Assembly (NCBI RefSeq): GCF_030124145.1
Contig: NZ_JASKMS010000029.1
Span: 43,437 to 107,436, forward strand
Length of the DNA stretch: 64,000 nt
Source: Streptomyces sp. 378
GTDB taxonomy: Bacteria; Actinomycetota; Actinomycetes; Streptomycetales; Streptomycetaceae
Reading direction: 5' to 3'
Positions 26,188 through 35,255 of the stretch are shown here, piece by piece. The notes below the pieces were generated by a model, which did no database searches, was not told the origin of the DNA, and saw only the letters and a program-made list of their open reading frames with translations. The stretch's first letter is position 1. Each line of letters begins with the position of its first letter. The translations under genes and the position numbers were made by a program.

Positions 26188-27498
26188 TTACGCTCGGGCC
26201 CAGCGTTGGTTGACGCCGGTGTGGCAGCTCCACACGATCACCGCAGCGCCGTTGGCGGTGCTGCCGCCGTTGACGTCCAGGCAGAGTCCGGTCTGGACGT
26301 TGCTGACGGTTCCGTCGGTGTTCACATTCCATTGCTGGTTCGCGCCGCCGGCGCAGTCCCAGATCCGTGCTCGGGCGCCGGAGGCGGCGTTGCTCGGCAC
26401 GTCCAGGCATCTACCCATCACCCGCAGGGTCTGTCCGGTCTGAGTGAACTGCTGGTTGGTACCGGTGTGGCAGTCCCAGATGATCATCTGGGCGCCGTTG
26501 GACGAATTGGCACCGCTGACGTCCAGGCATCGGCCGGCGGACTGGCTCCGCAGCCGGTATGTGGTCGGATTCGGGGTCGGGTCAGCACCCGTGAAGAAGC
26601 TCCAGATCTCTTCCTTGACCCAGCTCCTGGCGCCGCTCTCACAGCCGGCACACCCGTCCACGGGGCCTTGCTGGTGACCTCCGTCGAACGCGGCCCAGAC
26701 GACCGGATACCCCTCTCGGCAGCCTGAGTAGGCGGTGGTGATGTGGGTGCGGCTGCCCTGCGCAGGCTCCGGCGGGTTCTGGGGAGTACAGCCGTTGTTC
26801 CTGACGAACCTGTCCCGCATCCCGCGACCGGCGCCGATGTTGTCATTGATGCCGTGGATTCCCATGTACGCGAAGGGCTGGGTGCCCCCGCTGCACCCGC
26901 TGATCCCGCCAGGCGCGGCTATCGCGGTGACCGCACGGAAAACGTTCGGCCTGGCACATGCGAGTGCGTAGCTCATAGCTCCGCCGTAGCTGAACCCGAG
27001 GGCGAAGCGCTGCGTGGTGTCGACACAGAGGTCGTTGTCGATACGCCTGATCATGTCGTCGACGAAGGTCACGTCCTCGCCGCCTGAGTTGCCCCAGCCG
27101 TTGTTGATGCCCTGCGGAGCAACGAAGATCGCGCTGTTGTTCGCCAGTCGCCGGAGTCCGTAGTGGGCATAGACATCGCCATCGCTTCCGCCGCCGGCGA
27201 CTTGCCCGGCGGTGCCACCCAACCAGTGGAAACCGAAGACCAGTCGATGTTGGCGGGTGCTGTCGTAGTTTTCGGGGATGCTCAGGATGAAGGAGCGATT
27301 CTTACCGCTGCTTTGAATCGTGTGCGTACCGTTCGTCAGTGTGGGGGCACGCCCGCATCCGGCAGTCCCCGCAAGTGTGGCCCCGGCGGTGGGCGACGTG
27401 CCGGCCGCAGCGCTGACTCCTGCCACGCCGACCATGGCGAGAACGAGCAGTGCCGCTACCACGGCTCGCCCGAAGAACAATCTGCGGATCGACATCAT
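26188..27498 (-). CDS. Secreted CE1/PHB-depolymerase-like esterase with RICIN lectin domain
   Basis: A 436-residue protein. The start (ATG ATG, 27498) has GAGGGAG 5 nt upstream. A Sec signal of about 32 residues is followed by an LpqC/feruloyl-esterase-type alpha/beta hydrolase (residues about 45-300) with nucleophile Ser170 in GFSYGGAMS and a late His in FDGGHQQGP. Cysteines (AGCGR, CSGG, CTPQNP, CAGC) suggest disulfides. Residues about 313-436 are a RICIN beta-trefoil with three repeats (GRCLDV and NQQW-type motifs). Likely an acetyl- or feruloyl-esterase on hemicellulose, held to galactose/xylose polymers by the lectin. The exact ester is inferred. Confidence 0.88.
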   Translation of the reverse strand: MMSIRRLFFGRAVVAALLVLAMVGVAGVSAAAGTSPTAGATLAGTAGCGRAPTLTNGTHTIQSSGKNRSFILSIPENYDSTRQHRLVFGFHWLGGTAGQVAGGGSDGDVYAHYGLRRLANNSAIFVAPQGINNGWGNSGGEDVTFVDDMIRRIDNDLCVDTTQRFALGFSYGGAMSYALACARPNVFRAVTAIAAPGGISGCSGGTQPFAYMGIHGINDNIGAGRGMRDRFVRNNGCTPQNPPEPAQGSRTHITTAYSGCREGYPVVWAAFDGGHQQGPVDGCAGCESGARSWVKEEIWSFFTGADPTPNPTTYRLRSQSAGRCLDVSGANSSNGAQMIIWDCHTGTNQQFTQTGQTLRVMGRCLDVPSNAASGARARIWDCAGGANQQWNVNTDGTVSNVQTGLCLDVNGGSTANGAAVIVWSCHTGVNQRWARA

Positions 27499-27563
27499 GC
27501 GACTCCCTCGCTGCTCGGTGACATGGCTCTCCCTGGTTGGTCGGGCCGCAGTTCGCCCTGGCC

Positions 27564-30416
27564 CTAGATGCGGTGGAGTTGGAATCGCTGGTTGGTGTTA
27601 CCAGTGGCTGCCCACTGGGAGATGCGGGCTCCGTCGGCGGTGGAGGCCTCCCACACGTCCAGGGCGAGGCCGCTCTGCCGGTTGACCAGACTGATCACGC
27701 CACCGCCGTGGTCGACTGCCCGCCACTGCTGGCCGGCGGCGTTGGTATCCGGCTGCTGGGTGATGTCGGCGCCGCTGCTGCTACTGGCGACGTGCAGGAC
27801 CAGACCACTGTGCCCGACCCGGATCTTGTAGTGCCCGCCGTCGGAGGGCAGGAACTCGAAGTGCTGGTTGAGACCGGCGGTGATCTGCCACTGGATCAGC
27901 CGCGCACCGGCGGCCGTGGACGCACCGTTGATGTCGGCGGCCTTGCCGCTGTGCTGGGCCACCAGCCGATAGGCCACGCCGGCCTCCACCGGCCCCGACC
28001 TGCGTGCGGACGCGCGGTAGGTGTTGCCGGCCCGGCCGGCGAACTCGATGAGATCGGCCTCGAGCCGCTTCGGCTGGACCGGCTCGCCGCTGGAATCGTC
28101 CTGCAGCGTGAAGTCGCCGGCGAAGATCCGACTGCGCACCCGGACGGCACCGGTTCGGTCGGGTGTGACGACGAACTCGATCCGGTCGCTGCTCCACTCG
28201 GCGCCGACGGTGTATCCGCCGCGTCCGCGCAGTCCGCTCACGCGCCCGGTGGGCCAGGCGGCCGGCAGCGCCGGCAGCACGTGCAGTTCGCCGTTGTGGC
28301 TCTGCAACAGCATCTCCGCGATGCCCGAGGTGGCGCCGAAGTTGCCGTCGATCTGGAACGGTGGGTGCAAGTCGAACATGTTGGGCGCGAGCCGGTCCGT
28401 CCGCACCAGGTCCCGGATCAGTTTGTGGGCCCGGGCGCCGTCCTCCATCCGTGCCCAGAAGTTGATCTTCCACGCGAGCGACCATCCCGTCCCGTCGTCA
28501 CCGCGCAGCTCCAGCGTACGCCGCGCGGCCTCGTGCAACTGGGGTGTCCCGCGCTTGGTGATCTGGTTGCTCGGATGCAGACCGTACAGGTGGGAGACGT
28601 GCCGGTGAGCCCGCTCGGTCTCCACCCAGTCGGCCAGCCACTCCTGGATATTGCCCCTGGAGCCGACCCGCGTCGGCGCCAGCCGGTCCCGGGCCGCCGC
28701 TGCCTGAGCGCGGAAGGTGGCGTCCACGCCGAGGACTTCGCCGGCGCGGGCGACACTGTTGAAAAGGTCGCGCAGGATCTGGTTGTCCATGGTGGGCCCC
28801 GCGCAGACGGTGGCGTTCGCATGGTGAGTGAGCTCCGGGGAGTTCGACGGGTTGGTGACCAGGTATCCGAGCGTCGGGTGGGCGACCAGGGTGTCGAGGA
28901 AGAACTGGACGGCGCCCTTCAGGGCCGGATAGTTCGAGCGGAGGAAGTCGATGTCACCGGTGAACAGGTAGTGGTCCCAGATCAGGGTGGCCAGCCATGC
29001 GCCGCCGGTCTGCCACATCCCCCACCGCGCTTCGTCGACGACCGAGGCGCCCCGCCACGCGTCGGTGTTGTGATGCGTCACCCAGCCGCCGGCGCCGTAC
29101 TGCGCCTGGGCCACCCGGGCGCCGGTCACGGTCAGGTCGTTGATCATGTCGAAGACCGGGAGGAAGCATTCGGACAGGTTCGTCGTGTCGGCGGGCCAGT
29201 AGTTCATCGGCAGGTTGGCGTTGATGGTGAACTTCGAGTCCCAGGACGGAGCCATCTGGTCGTTCCAGATGCCCTGCAGGTTCGCCGGCTGGGTGCCCGG
29301 CCGCGAGGACGAGATGAGCAGATACCGGCCGAACTGGAACAACAGGGCGGAGAACTGCGGGTCGTTCACTTGCGCGTGCTGTGCGATCCGTACGTCGGTC
29401 GGCTGGTCGGCCGCCGTCGTACGTCCCAGATCGACCGACACCCGGGCGAACAGCGCCTGGTAGTCGGCGAGATGCCGGCTGCGTAGTTGGTCGATGCCGA
29501 CGTTGCGGGCAGCGTTGAGGCGGCTCCGCGCGATCCCCTGGTAGTCGCCGTCGACTTTCCGGAAGTTGACGTAGCTGGAGCCGATCGACACCAGCACCGT
29601 CACGCTGGTGGCGCCGGAGACCCGCAGCGTGCCGCCCGAGCTGCTGACCGTGCCGCCCGTCACGGTGGCGTTGGCCAGGGCGAGGAACCGGACCCGCCCG
29701 GCGATGCCCTCCATGGTGGCGGAGATGCCGTCGAGGGCGATCGCGGGCCCGTCCGGGCTGGACACCGTGGTCCGTTGTGGACTGTCGAATGTGGCGTTGA
29801 AGGTGATGGAGTTGGCCCGGTCGGCCGTCAGCCGGACCACGATCACCTGGTCAGGTGCGCTGGCGAACACCTCACGCTGGTACCGCACGCCGTTCAGCAC
29901 GTAGGTCGTGATGGCCGTGGCGGTGGTGAGGTCGAGCGTCCGGTTGTACTGCGACGCACCGGTAGCGCTGCCAAAGGAGAGCAGAAGGTTTCCGACCGGC
30001 TGGTAGGCCAGCTGTCCGGCCGGGCTGCCCAGCATCGTCTGATTGATCAGGTCCTGCGCCGGCCCCCACTGGTCCGCAAAGACCCGCCGCCGGATCTCCG
30101 CGATGTTGGCCGCGCCGCGGGTGTTGGCGGAGTCGTACGGACCGCCGGCCCAGACGGTGTCCTCGTTGAGCTGCAACCGTTCGGTGTCGACGTTGCCGAA
30201 CACCATCGCGCCGAGGCGTCCGTTGCCGATCGGCAGTGCCCGCAGCCAGTCCGCGCCGGCCGGCTTGTCGTACCACAGGGCGAGGTCGTTGGCGGCCAGG
30301 ACCTCCGGCGGCGCGGCCGAGCCGCCCTTGGCCATGGCCGTCCACCCACCCGGCACGATCCCTGCTCCAGCCGCCGCCCCGGCGGCGAGAAACCGTCTGC
30401 GTGTCACCTCGGACAT
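27564..30416 (-). CDS. Secreted GH95 alpha-L-fucosidase/alpha-L-galactosidase with RICIN domain
   Basis: A 950-residue protein with AAGGGAGAG before ATG 30416. The Tat signal is TRRRFLAAGAAAGAGIVPGG. The GH95 N-terminal beta-domain (LWYDKPAGADWLRALPIGNG; ERLQLNEDTVWAGGPYDSAN) is followed by the (alpha/alpha)6 barrel. The catalytic-site motifs INANLPMNYWPADTTNL (the two Asn) and FQIDGNFGATSGIAEMLL (the Asp) are present. Residues about 814-950 form a RICIN trefoil. It should release alpha-1,2-fucose or L-galactose from xyloglucan-like side chains outside the cell. A 65-bp gap separates it from the esterase downstream, so the two may be co-transcribed. Confidence 0.92.
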   Translation of the reverse strand: MSEVTRRRFLAAGAAAGAGIVPGGWTAMAKGGSAAPPEVLAANDLALWYDKPAGADWLRALPIGNGRLGAMVFGNVDTERLQLNEDTVWAGGPYDSANTRGAANIAEIRRRVFADQWGPAQDLINQTMLGSPAGQLAYQPVGNLLLSFGSATGASQYNRTLDLTTATAITTYVLNGVRYQREVFASAPDQVIVVRLTADRANSITFNATFDSPQRTTVSSPDGPAIALDGISATMEGIAGRVRFLALANATVTGGTVSSSGGTLRVSGATSVTVLVSIGSSYVNFRKVDGDYQGIARSRLNAARNVGIDQLRSRHLADYQALFARVSVDLGRTTAADQPTDVRIAQHAQVNDPQFSALLFQFGRYLLISSSRPGTQPANLQGIWNDQMAPSWDSKFTINANLPMNYWPADTTNLSECFLPVFDMINDLTVTGARVAQAQYGAGGWVTHHNTDAWRGASVVDEARWGMWQTGGAWLATLIWDHYLFTGDIDFLRSNYPALKGAVQFFLDTLVAHPTLGYLVTNPSNSPELTHHANATVCAGPTMDNQILRDLFNSVARAGEVLGVDATFRAQAAAARDRLAPTRVGSRGNIQEWLADWVETERAHRHVSHLYGLHPSNQITKRGTPQLHEAARRTLELRGDDGTGWSLAWKINFWARMEDGARAHKLIRDLVRTDRLAPNMFDLHPPFQIDGNFGATSGIAEMLLQSHNGELHVLPALPAAWPTGRVSGLRGRGGYTVGAEWSSDRIEFVVTPDRTGAVRVRSRIFAGDFTLQDDSSGEPVQPKRLEADLIEFAGRAGNTYRASARRSGPVEAGVAYRLVAQHSGKAADINGASTAAGARLIQWQITAGLNQHFEFLPSDGGHYKIRVGHSGLVLHVASSSSGADITQQPDTNAAGQQWRAVDHGGGVISLVNRQSGLALDVWEASTADGARISQWAATGNTNQRFQLHRI

Positions 30417-30483
30417 GTCGCTCTCCCTTCACGGACTGGAGCAGGTCACTGGCTTCGGTGATGACAAACCGCCGGTGAAAGGG

Positions 30484-30600
30484 CGACGGCCGGAGGGCGT
30501 CAGCAAAGGACGGCACGGGGTCGATGCCGTCGGCCACCGCGGTCAGGAAGTAGCGCGTCTCGTGGGTGAACGAGTGCGCGTACCCGATGACGTGACCCAT
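30484..30600 (-). pseudogene. C-terminal scrap of a Gfo/Idh/MocA oxidoreductase
   Basis: Within the 307-bp gap between the GH95 and GH5 genes, minus-strand codons read MGHVIGYAHSFTHETRYFLT then AVADGIDPVPSFADALR. This is the characteristic C-terminal signature of MocA-family sugar dehydrogenases (G-Y-E/A-H-x-F-x-H-E-x-x-x-F and P-S-F-x-D/A-G/A). Only about 40 residues remain; the Rossmann domain is gone. It suggests that a sugar oxidoreductase gene was lost here. Confidence 0.6.
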
Positions 30601-30723
30601 GCGGAGCGCGTTCTTGCGCCCGTGGCGAACCTCTTCGCCTCGTAGAACAAAACGACCCTTGAGCTGCCGGCAGACCGTCTGCTGTGGCGTCGCTGTCGCC
30701 ATCGGCTCGGCCGCGGCCGGCGG

Positions 30724-32205
30724 TCACCGTCCACCGTGTACGCCGAGTCGGGCGTCGCGTCGCGCGTCACTGTTCTGGATCTGCCATCTCTGGTTGTCGC
30801 CGCCCCAGCACGCCCACAGCTGCACCTTGAAGGTGGCGGTGTTCACGTCGAGGCAGAGGCCGGAGTGAACGCTGCGGATGGTGCCGTCAGCGCCCACCGT
30901 CCAACGCTGGTTGTCGCCGCCGTTACACGCCCACGTGCCGACCACGGTGCCGTTCGTCGTCCCGCTGCTGTACGCATCCAGGCACTTCTGGCCCCCAAGT
31001 GCGGTGATCTGTCCGCCGGCCGTCAAGGTCCACTGCCGGCCAGCCGTGTTGGCGCAGGTGTATACCTGGACCTGGATGTTCGCCGTGGTCCCGCCGGGAA
31101 TGTCCAGACAGCGCCCGGTGCTGACGTTGCGCAGCAGGCTGGTCGGGGCCGGGGCGTCGCCATCCAAGCCCCAGCCGTATCTGAGGCGCTCGCGGCCGCT
31201 GGCGCTGGGGGTGCTGAGCGTGAGGTTGGTACCGGTGCCGTGCAGTTTCTGCATGGCATACCAGTCGTCGCCCTGGCCGGCGCGTATCTTCCCGCCCAGC
31301 CCGGGCCAGTAGATGGAGCCGATCCGCAGTTCCCGGAGCACCGTAGTGGTGGCCCGGAAGTAGCGCACGAAGTTGTCGGTGCTGTCGGCGTCGTGGTAGT
31401 TGAGCCCGGTATCCATCGGCGCGCCGAACTCGTCGACGACAGTGCGGTCGGCGCAGGAGCCGATCGCGTTCCGCAGGTACGCCACCCACTCGTCGTAGCT
31501 CTTCGCGCCGCTGAAGAACGTGTAGTGGTGCAGCGACAGGAACGTCCCGTCAAGGCGGCGGTCGGCGCACATGGATCTGATGTCGGTGTTCAGGCCGGCG
31601 CCGCTGACGAAGATGCGGTTCCGCGGAATCGACGGGTGGCTGCTGATCCAGTTGCTCACCACGTTCGCCCACTCGCCGGCGCTGTGCCCCCCCGGTTCGT
31701 TCATCGGCTCGAAGTGGACGAGGCTGTTGGTGCCGTACCGGGCGAGCACGGTGTTCCACATGGTGTCGAAGGCGCTCGGGTTGACGATGCGACCACCGCG
31801 GGCGGCCACCCCGTCGTCCCAGTAGGAGAGGACGACCTTGAATCCCTTCGCGGTGGCTGCGTCTATCGCGCCCGTGTACGCGCTCCACCAGCTCGTCCCG
31901 ACTGTGTAGGTGTTGATCGGGAGCCGAACGGTGTTGGCGCCGAGGTTGTCCTCGAAGCCGGTGTAGATGGCGTTGGCTTTCGCCACGACCGTCTGGTAGC
32001 TGTCGGAGCCGCTCAACCCGTGCAGGACCAGCGGTCCACCGTGGAAGTTGTCACCGAGCCGGGCCCAGTTGACGCCGCGGAACCGGGCGGTGTCGGCGGC
32101 GGCCGGCGAGGCGCTCTGGTGCTCGACGACCGCGAGCGCGCTGAGAACGGTCAGGATGCAGGCGAGCGCCCGAGCGAGGTAGCGCCGGCGACGGGTGTGG
32201 GGCAT
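30724..32205 (-). CDS. Secreted GH5-type glycoside hydrolase with RICIN domain
   Basis: A 493-residue protein. ATG 32205 is chosen for GGGAAGG 8 nt upstream. Signal peptide to about residue 37 (SASPAAADTA). The TIM barrel shows the GH5/clan-A pattern: FRGVNWARLGDN, NTVRLPINTYT, acid/base Glu170 in FEPMNEPGGHS, SLHHYTF, and nucleophile Glu259 in TVVDEFGAPMD. Residues about 355-485 are a RICIN trefoil (GRCLDIPGG, KCLDAYSSG, GLCLDVNTA with QxW ends). Probably an endo-glycanase (glucan, mannan or similar). The specificity within GH5 cannot be read directly. Confidence 0.85.
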   Translation of the reverse strand: MPHTRRRRYLARALACILTVLSALAVVEHQSASPAAADTARFRGVNWARLGDNFHGGPLVLHGLSGSDSYQTVVAKANAIYTGFEDNLGANTVRLPINTYTVGTSWWSAYTGAIDAATAKGFKVVLSYWDDGVAARGGRIVNPSAFDTMWNTVLARYGTNSLVHFEPMNEPGGHSAGEWANVVSNWISSHPSIPRNRIFVSGAGLNTDIRSMCADRRLDGTFLSLHHYTFFSGAKSYDEWVAYLRNAIGSCADRTVVDEFGAPMDTGLNYHDADSTDNFVRYFRATTTVLRELRIGSIYWPGLGGKIRAGQGDDWYAMQKLHGTGTNLTLSTPSASGRERLRYGWGLDGDAPAPTSLLRNVSTGRCLDIPGGTTANIQVQVYTCANTAGRQWTLTAGGQITALGGQKCLDAYSSGTTNGTVVGTWACNGGDNQRWTVGADGTIRSVHSGLCLDVNTATFKVQLWACWGGDNQRWQIQNSDARRDARLGVHGGR

Positions 32206-32494
32206 GGTCGTGCCTTCCCGGTTGGCGGTGTGGTCACGTCTGCGCTGTGCAGGATCCGTTGACGTTGGCCGCCTGCCGGCAGCCGGCCGAGCCGGCGCGG
32301 AGCTTGCCCTCTCCGCGCCGGCCCCCTCCCAGATCGCTCGCGCAGCGAGCATGTCAGCGTCATGCCGCTGCCGTGGCGCCTGGAAAGCCTCGCTCCATTT
32401 TGGCTTCCGCTTTCACAGGTCATGAATGGGAACGTTACGCGTCGACAACTAGAACATTGACAGATCGCCATGGTCCATTCAAGAGGGAACCGTC

Positions 32495-32523
32495 GATATA
32501 TGTGGGCCTGAGCCGTCGTGCAA
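32495..32523 (-). promoter_or_regulatory. Candidate promoter for GH5-RICIN gene
   Basis: On the minus strand TTGCAC (32523-32518), 17-bp spacer, TATATC (32500-32495). It lies in an AT-rich 500-bp gap and would give a leader of about 280 nt. No gene was recognised elsewhere in 32206-32713. Confidence 0.45.
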
Positions 32524-32713
32524 CTAATCGGAGAAGCGGGACTATTGACGACCACCCCTCATAACCTTTTCAGGCGGCGAATTGGAGTGACGGACGCGTG
32601 TAAATCGCGGCAGTTTTCGTTATCGACGGCCGGCTTGAACAGTCGCAGTCGCCGTAGTGCCGAAAAGCACGGCGCCGTCGCCGAACGCGAGGACTTGGGT
32701 GCTCGAGCGGCCT

Positions 32714-33667
32714 TCAGGCGAGTTGGCCGATCAACCCAGCCTTGACGCCGGCAACCGGCGCGGAGCCGACCTCGGCCGGCTCGGTTCCCATCACGACGGC
32801 ATTCTCGGTCGCCCCGGCGAGCGCAGGTTTGTCGAGCACCGTGGCCGACCGCGCCAGCGGGACGGGGAGCAGCGCCAAGGCGACGATCAGCCGCTCAAGG
32901 GGTACCAGTTCGTCGGCGGCCCGGCAGCAGTCCGCACAGGATCGGGTGTGCCGGGTGATGCGCTTACGCCACAGCGTGCTCGGTACGCCGTCCCAGCCCC
33001 CCAGCGCGGCGGTCAGCTGTGGGCACCGGGGGCCGGCTTCCAGCGCGGCGACGAGTGACCGGCTCAGCTCCAGCTGGTTGCGCATCCGCTGGACGCGCAC
33101 ACCCGCGTGAGCCACGCTCGTTCCCAGCGCCGCCGCGAGCTCCGCCCTCGTCAGCCGGCCCGCGGTCTCCAGCCACCACAGCGACAGCAGCGCCCGGGCG
33201 TCCGGGTCGAGCCATCGACTGGCGCATACGGTCTTTCGGCGATGACCGGACAGCTCGACGTGGATCAGGGCCAGGTTCTCGGCGTCGGCGTCCGGCGGGT
33301 CGGTCATCTCGTCGAGGGGGGCCGTCCGTTCGGCGTCCGCCTCCCGCCGGTGCAGATGGGTGCTGATCTGTCGTGTCGCGATCGTGGCCAGCCAGGGCCG
33401 GAAGCACTCCGGGGCGCGCAACGTGCGCAGCTCGGGAAGCGCCCGCAGCATCGTCTCCTGCACCACGTCGTCGACGTCCGCGAGCTCACCCAGTGCCCTG
33501 CGCACGATCGCGTACACCAGCGGCAGGTACGTCGCGGCCAGGTCGTCGAGCGCTCGTGGATCGCCGGCCTGTGCGGCGACGACCAGGCTCGTCTCGTCGG
33601 GTCGGCCGGCACGCATCACGAGCCCGGACACGTTGTCTCGGGCAGGGCCGCCCCAGGTGCCGCGCAC
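32714..33667 (-). CDS. ECF sigma factor with C-terminal zinc anti-sigma-like (HxxxCxxC) extension
   Basis: About 317 residues from GTG 33667 (GAGGG upstream); ATG 33616 is an alternative giving 300. Sigma-70 region 2 is clear (ALDDLAATYLPLVYAIVRRA; DVDDVVQETMLRAL; FRPWLATIATRQISTHL). Region 4 follows (ARALLSLWWLETAGRLTRAE; AALGTSVAHAGVRVQRMR). The extension then has HTRSCADCC, the HxxxCxxC zinc motif of ZAS anti-sigma factors, and a short hydrophobic stretch (LIVALALLPVPLA). It ends at AGVKAGLIGQLA, where a transmembrane segment and sensor domain would be expected in longer relatives, so it may be truncated. It may direct local CAZyme genes. Confidence 0.82.
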   Translation of the reverse strand: MRGTWGGPARDNVSGLVMRAGRPDETSLVVAAQAGDPRALDDLAATYLPLVYAIVRRALGELADVDDVVQETMLRALPELRTLRAPECFRPWLATIATRQISTHLHRREADAERTAPLDEMTDPPDADAENLALIHVELSGHRRKTVCASRWLDPDARALLSLWWLETAGRLTRAELAAALGTSVAHAGVRVQRMRNQLELSRSLVAALEAGPRCPQLTAALGGWDGVPSTLWRKRITRHTRSCADCCRAADELVPLERLIVALALLPVPLARSATVLDKPALAGATENAVVMGTEPAEVGSAPVAGVKAGLIGQLA

Positions 33668-33735
33668 GTCGCCACCCTCGGGCTCGCACGTACGATCGAC
33701 TCGGGTGCGGCCGGCTGGTAACGCTGGGCGGCCCA

Positions 33736-34053
33736 TCATCGCCCCGGCCATTCGCCATCAGCGGGAAGAACATTGCCGTCGACATGGTCCGACGCCGTGG
33801 AGGCGAGGAACACCGTGGCCTCGGCGAGATCGTCGGCGCGTCTCCAGCGACCGGCCGGGATCCGGCCAGGGATCGCCTGGTCGCGCTGAGGGTCCGCGCG
33901 TAACGCCTCGGTGTTGTCGGTGGCGATGCAGCCCGGTGCGATGGCGTTGACGTTGACGCCGCGCCCGCCCCACTCCTTCGCCAGGGCCGGCACCTCGGCG
34001 ACCCGGCTCTCGATCTCGAGGGTGCGGGCCCCGCGGTAGACAACCGCCTTCAT
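33736..34053 (-). pseudogene. Chimeric fragment: MDR-alcohol-dehydrogenase start fused to SDR end
   Basis: A 105-residue frame with a perfect GGAGG before ATG 34053, overlapping the upstream dehydratase stop. Residues 1-20 (MKAVVYRGARTLEIESRVAE) are the start of a zinc-type alcohol dehydrogenase. From residue 21 the sequence is the last third of a KduD-like short-chain dehydrogenase (LAKEWGGRGVNVNAIAPGCI; IPAGRWRRADDLAEATVFLA; NVLPADGEW). Neither half has its catalytic residues: no SDR Tyr-x-x-x-Lys, no zinc site. An in-frame deletion joining two adjacent dehydrogenase genes explains it. Confidence 0.8.
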
Positions 34054-35252
34054 CGATCCTCCATACCCATGGTGTCGGACATCCCTTCCGCGGTGGATCT
34101 GCATGGTCCAGGGGTGACCGCGAGCAGCCGCCGGCCGGCCCGCTCCGGCCGTATGTGCGGTCCGTCGGGTGCGTGTGCCGTTCGCTGACGGGCCGCGGTC
34201 ATCACCGTTTCGTCGATCCGGATGCCCAGGCCCGGCGTGTCGCCGAGCACAAAGGCGCCGTCCTCGACGTGCAGGTCCATCGCGACGCCGTTCGGCGGCC
34301 GCAGGCCCTGCAGTTCGCTGACGAGGTGGTTGGGCACCGACGTCGCGGCGTGCAGCAGCGCGACAGGCGTGTTGCCGATCGGGCTGACCGGCAGGTCGTA
34401 GGCGTGCGCCAGCGCGGCGACACGCAGGAAGTGGGTGACTCCCCAGACCGCGGCCGTCTGGACGATGTCGACGCCTCCCGCCGCGATCAGCGGGCGGAAC
34501 TGCTCGAGGCCGGTGAGGTTCTCCCCACTGGCGACCGCCGTCCGTACGCCACGGCTGACAGCGGCCAGGCCGTCGGCGTCCCAGCGCCGGACCGGCTCCT
34601 CGATCCAGGTCAGGTCGAGCGTGCGTTCCAGTTCACCGACGTGGCGTACCGCCTGCTTGCGGCTCCAGGACTCGTTCGCATCCAGCATGATCCCTGGCCG
34701 GGTCCCGTGCGCGGCCTCGGTCAGTACCTCGCGTACGAGCGACAGCCGGTGCCGGTCACGCTCGATGTCCAGGCCGCCCTTGAGCTTCGCGGCCCTCAGC
34801 CCGCGTTCGGCATAGACCCGGTAGGCGGCGACGAGCTCGTCGTCGGTGAGGCCGATGTCCAGGCCGGAGGCGTAGGCGTGGACCACGCGGTCGTTGCCGC
34901 CGAGCAACCGCCACAGCGGCTCACCCACGGCCTGTGCCTTGATGTCCCACAACGCCGTGTCGAACGCGCCGATCGTGCCGAACACCACGCCGGCATGCCC
35001 GGCTTTGAAGGTGTGCCGCAGCATGCGGTCGTAGAGGGCGGTCACCGCGCGCGGGTCCTGGCCGTCGAGGGCGGCGAAAATCGTCTCGGCTTCCACGTGC
35101 GGTCCCAGGCCGACTCCGGTGATCCCCTCATCGGTCTCGACGATGACGACCGGCACGGGCACGACGCCGTCGAGGTAGACGCCGTTGGCGTCACCGACAG
35201 GTCGACCCCATTGCTGCACCGTCGTCAGGGTTCTGTACCCGGTGATGCGCAT
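34050..35252 (-). CDS. Enolase-superfamily sugar-acid dehydratase-like protein (MR subgroup)
   Basis: A 400-residue protein starting ATG 35252, 3 bp after the MalG-like permease. It has the N-terminal capping domain (VVIVETDEGITGVGLGPHVE; GAFDTALWDIKAQAVGEPLW) and the barrel with K-x-K (AAKLKGGLD) and metal ligands Asp in MLDANESWSR, Glu in WIEEPVRR and Glu in SGENLTG. The usual His-Asp dyad of the mandelate racemase group is not evident: the expected positions read VQTAAVWGVTHF and PVSPIGNTPVALLH. It may therefore use lysine chemistry alone. As part of the importer operon it probably acts on a sugar acid; the substrate is unknown. Confidence 0.8.
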   Translation of the reverse strand: MRITGYRTLTTVQQWGRPVGDANGVYLDGVVPVPVVIVETDEGITGVGLGPHVEAETIFAALDGQDPRAVTALYDRMLRHTFKAGHAGVVFGTIGAFDTALWDIKAQAVGEPLWRLLGGNDRVVHAYASGLDIGLTDDELVAAYRVYAERGLRAAKLKGGLDIERDRHRLSLVREVLTEAAHGTRPGIMLDANESWSRKQAVRHVGELERTLDLTWIEEPVRRWDADGLAAVSRGVRTAVASGENLTGLEQFRPLIAAGGVDIVQTAAVWGVTHFLRVAALAHAYDLPVSPIGNTPVALLHAATSVPNHLVSELQGLRPPNGVAMDLHVEDGAFVLGDTPGLGIRIDETVMTAARQRTAHAPDGPHIRPERAGRRLLAVTPGPCRSTAEGMSDTMGMEDR

Positions 35253-35255
35253 GCG

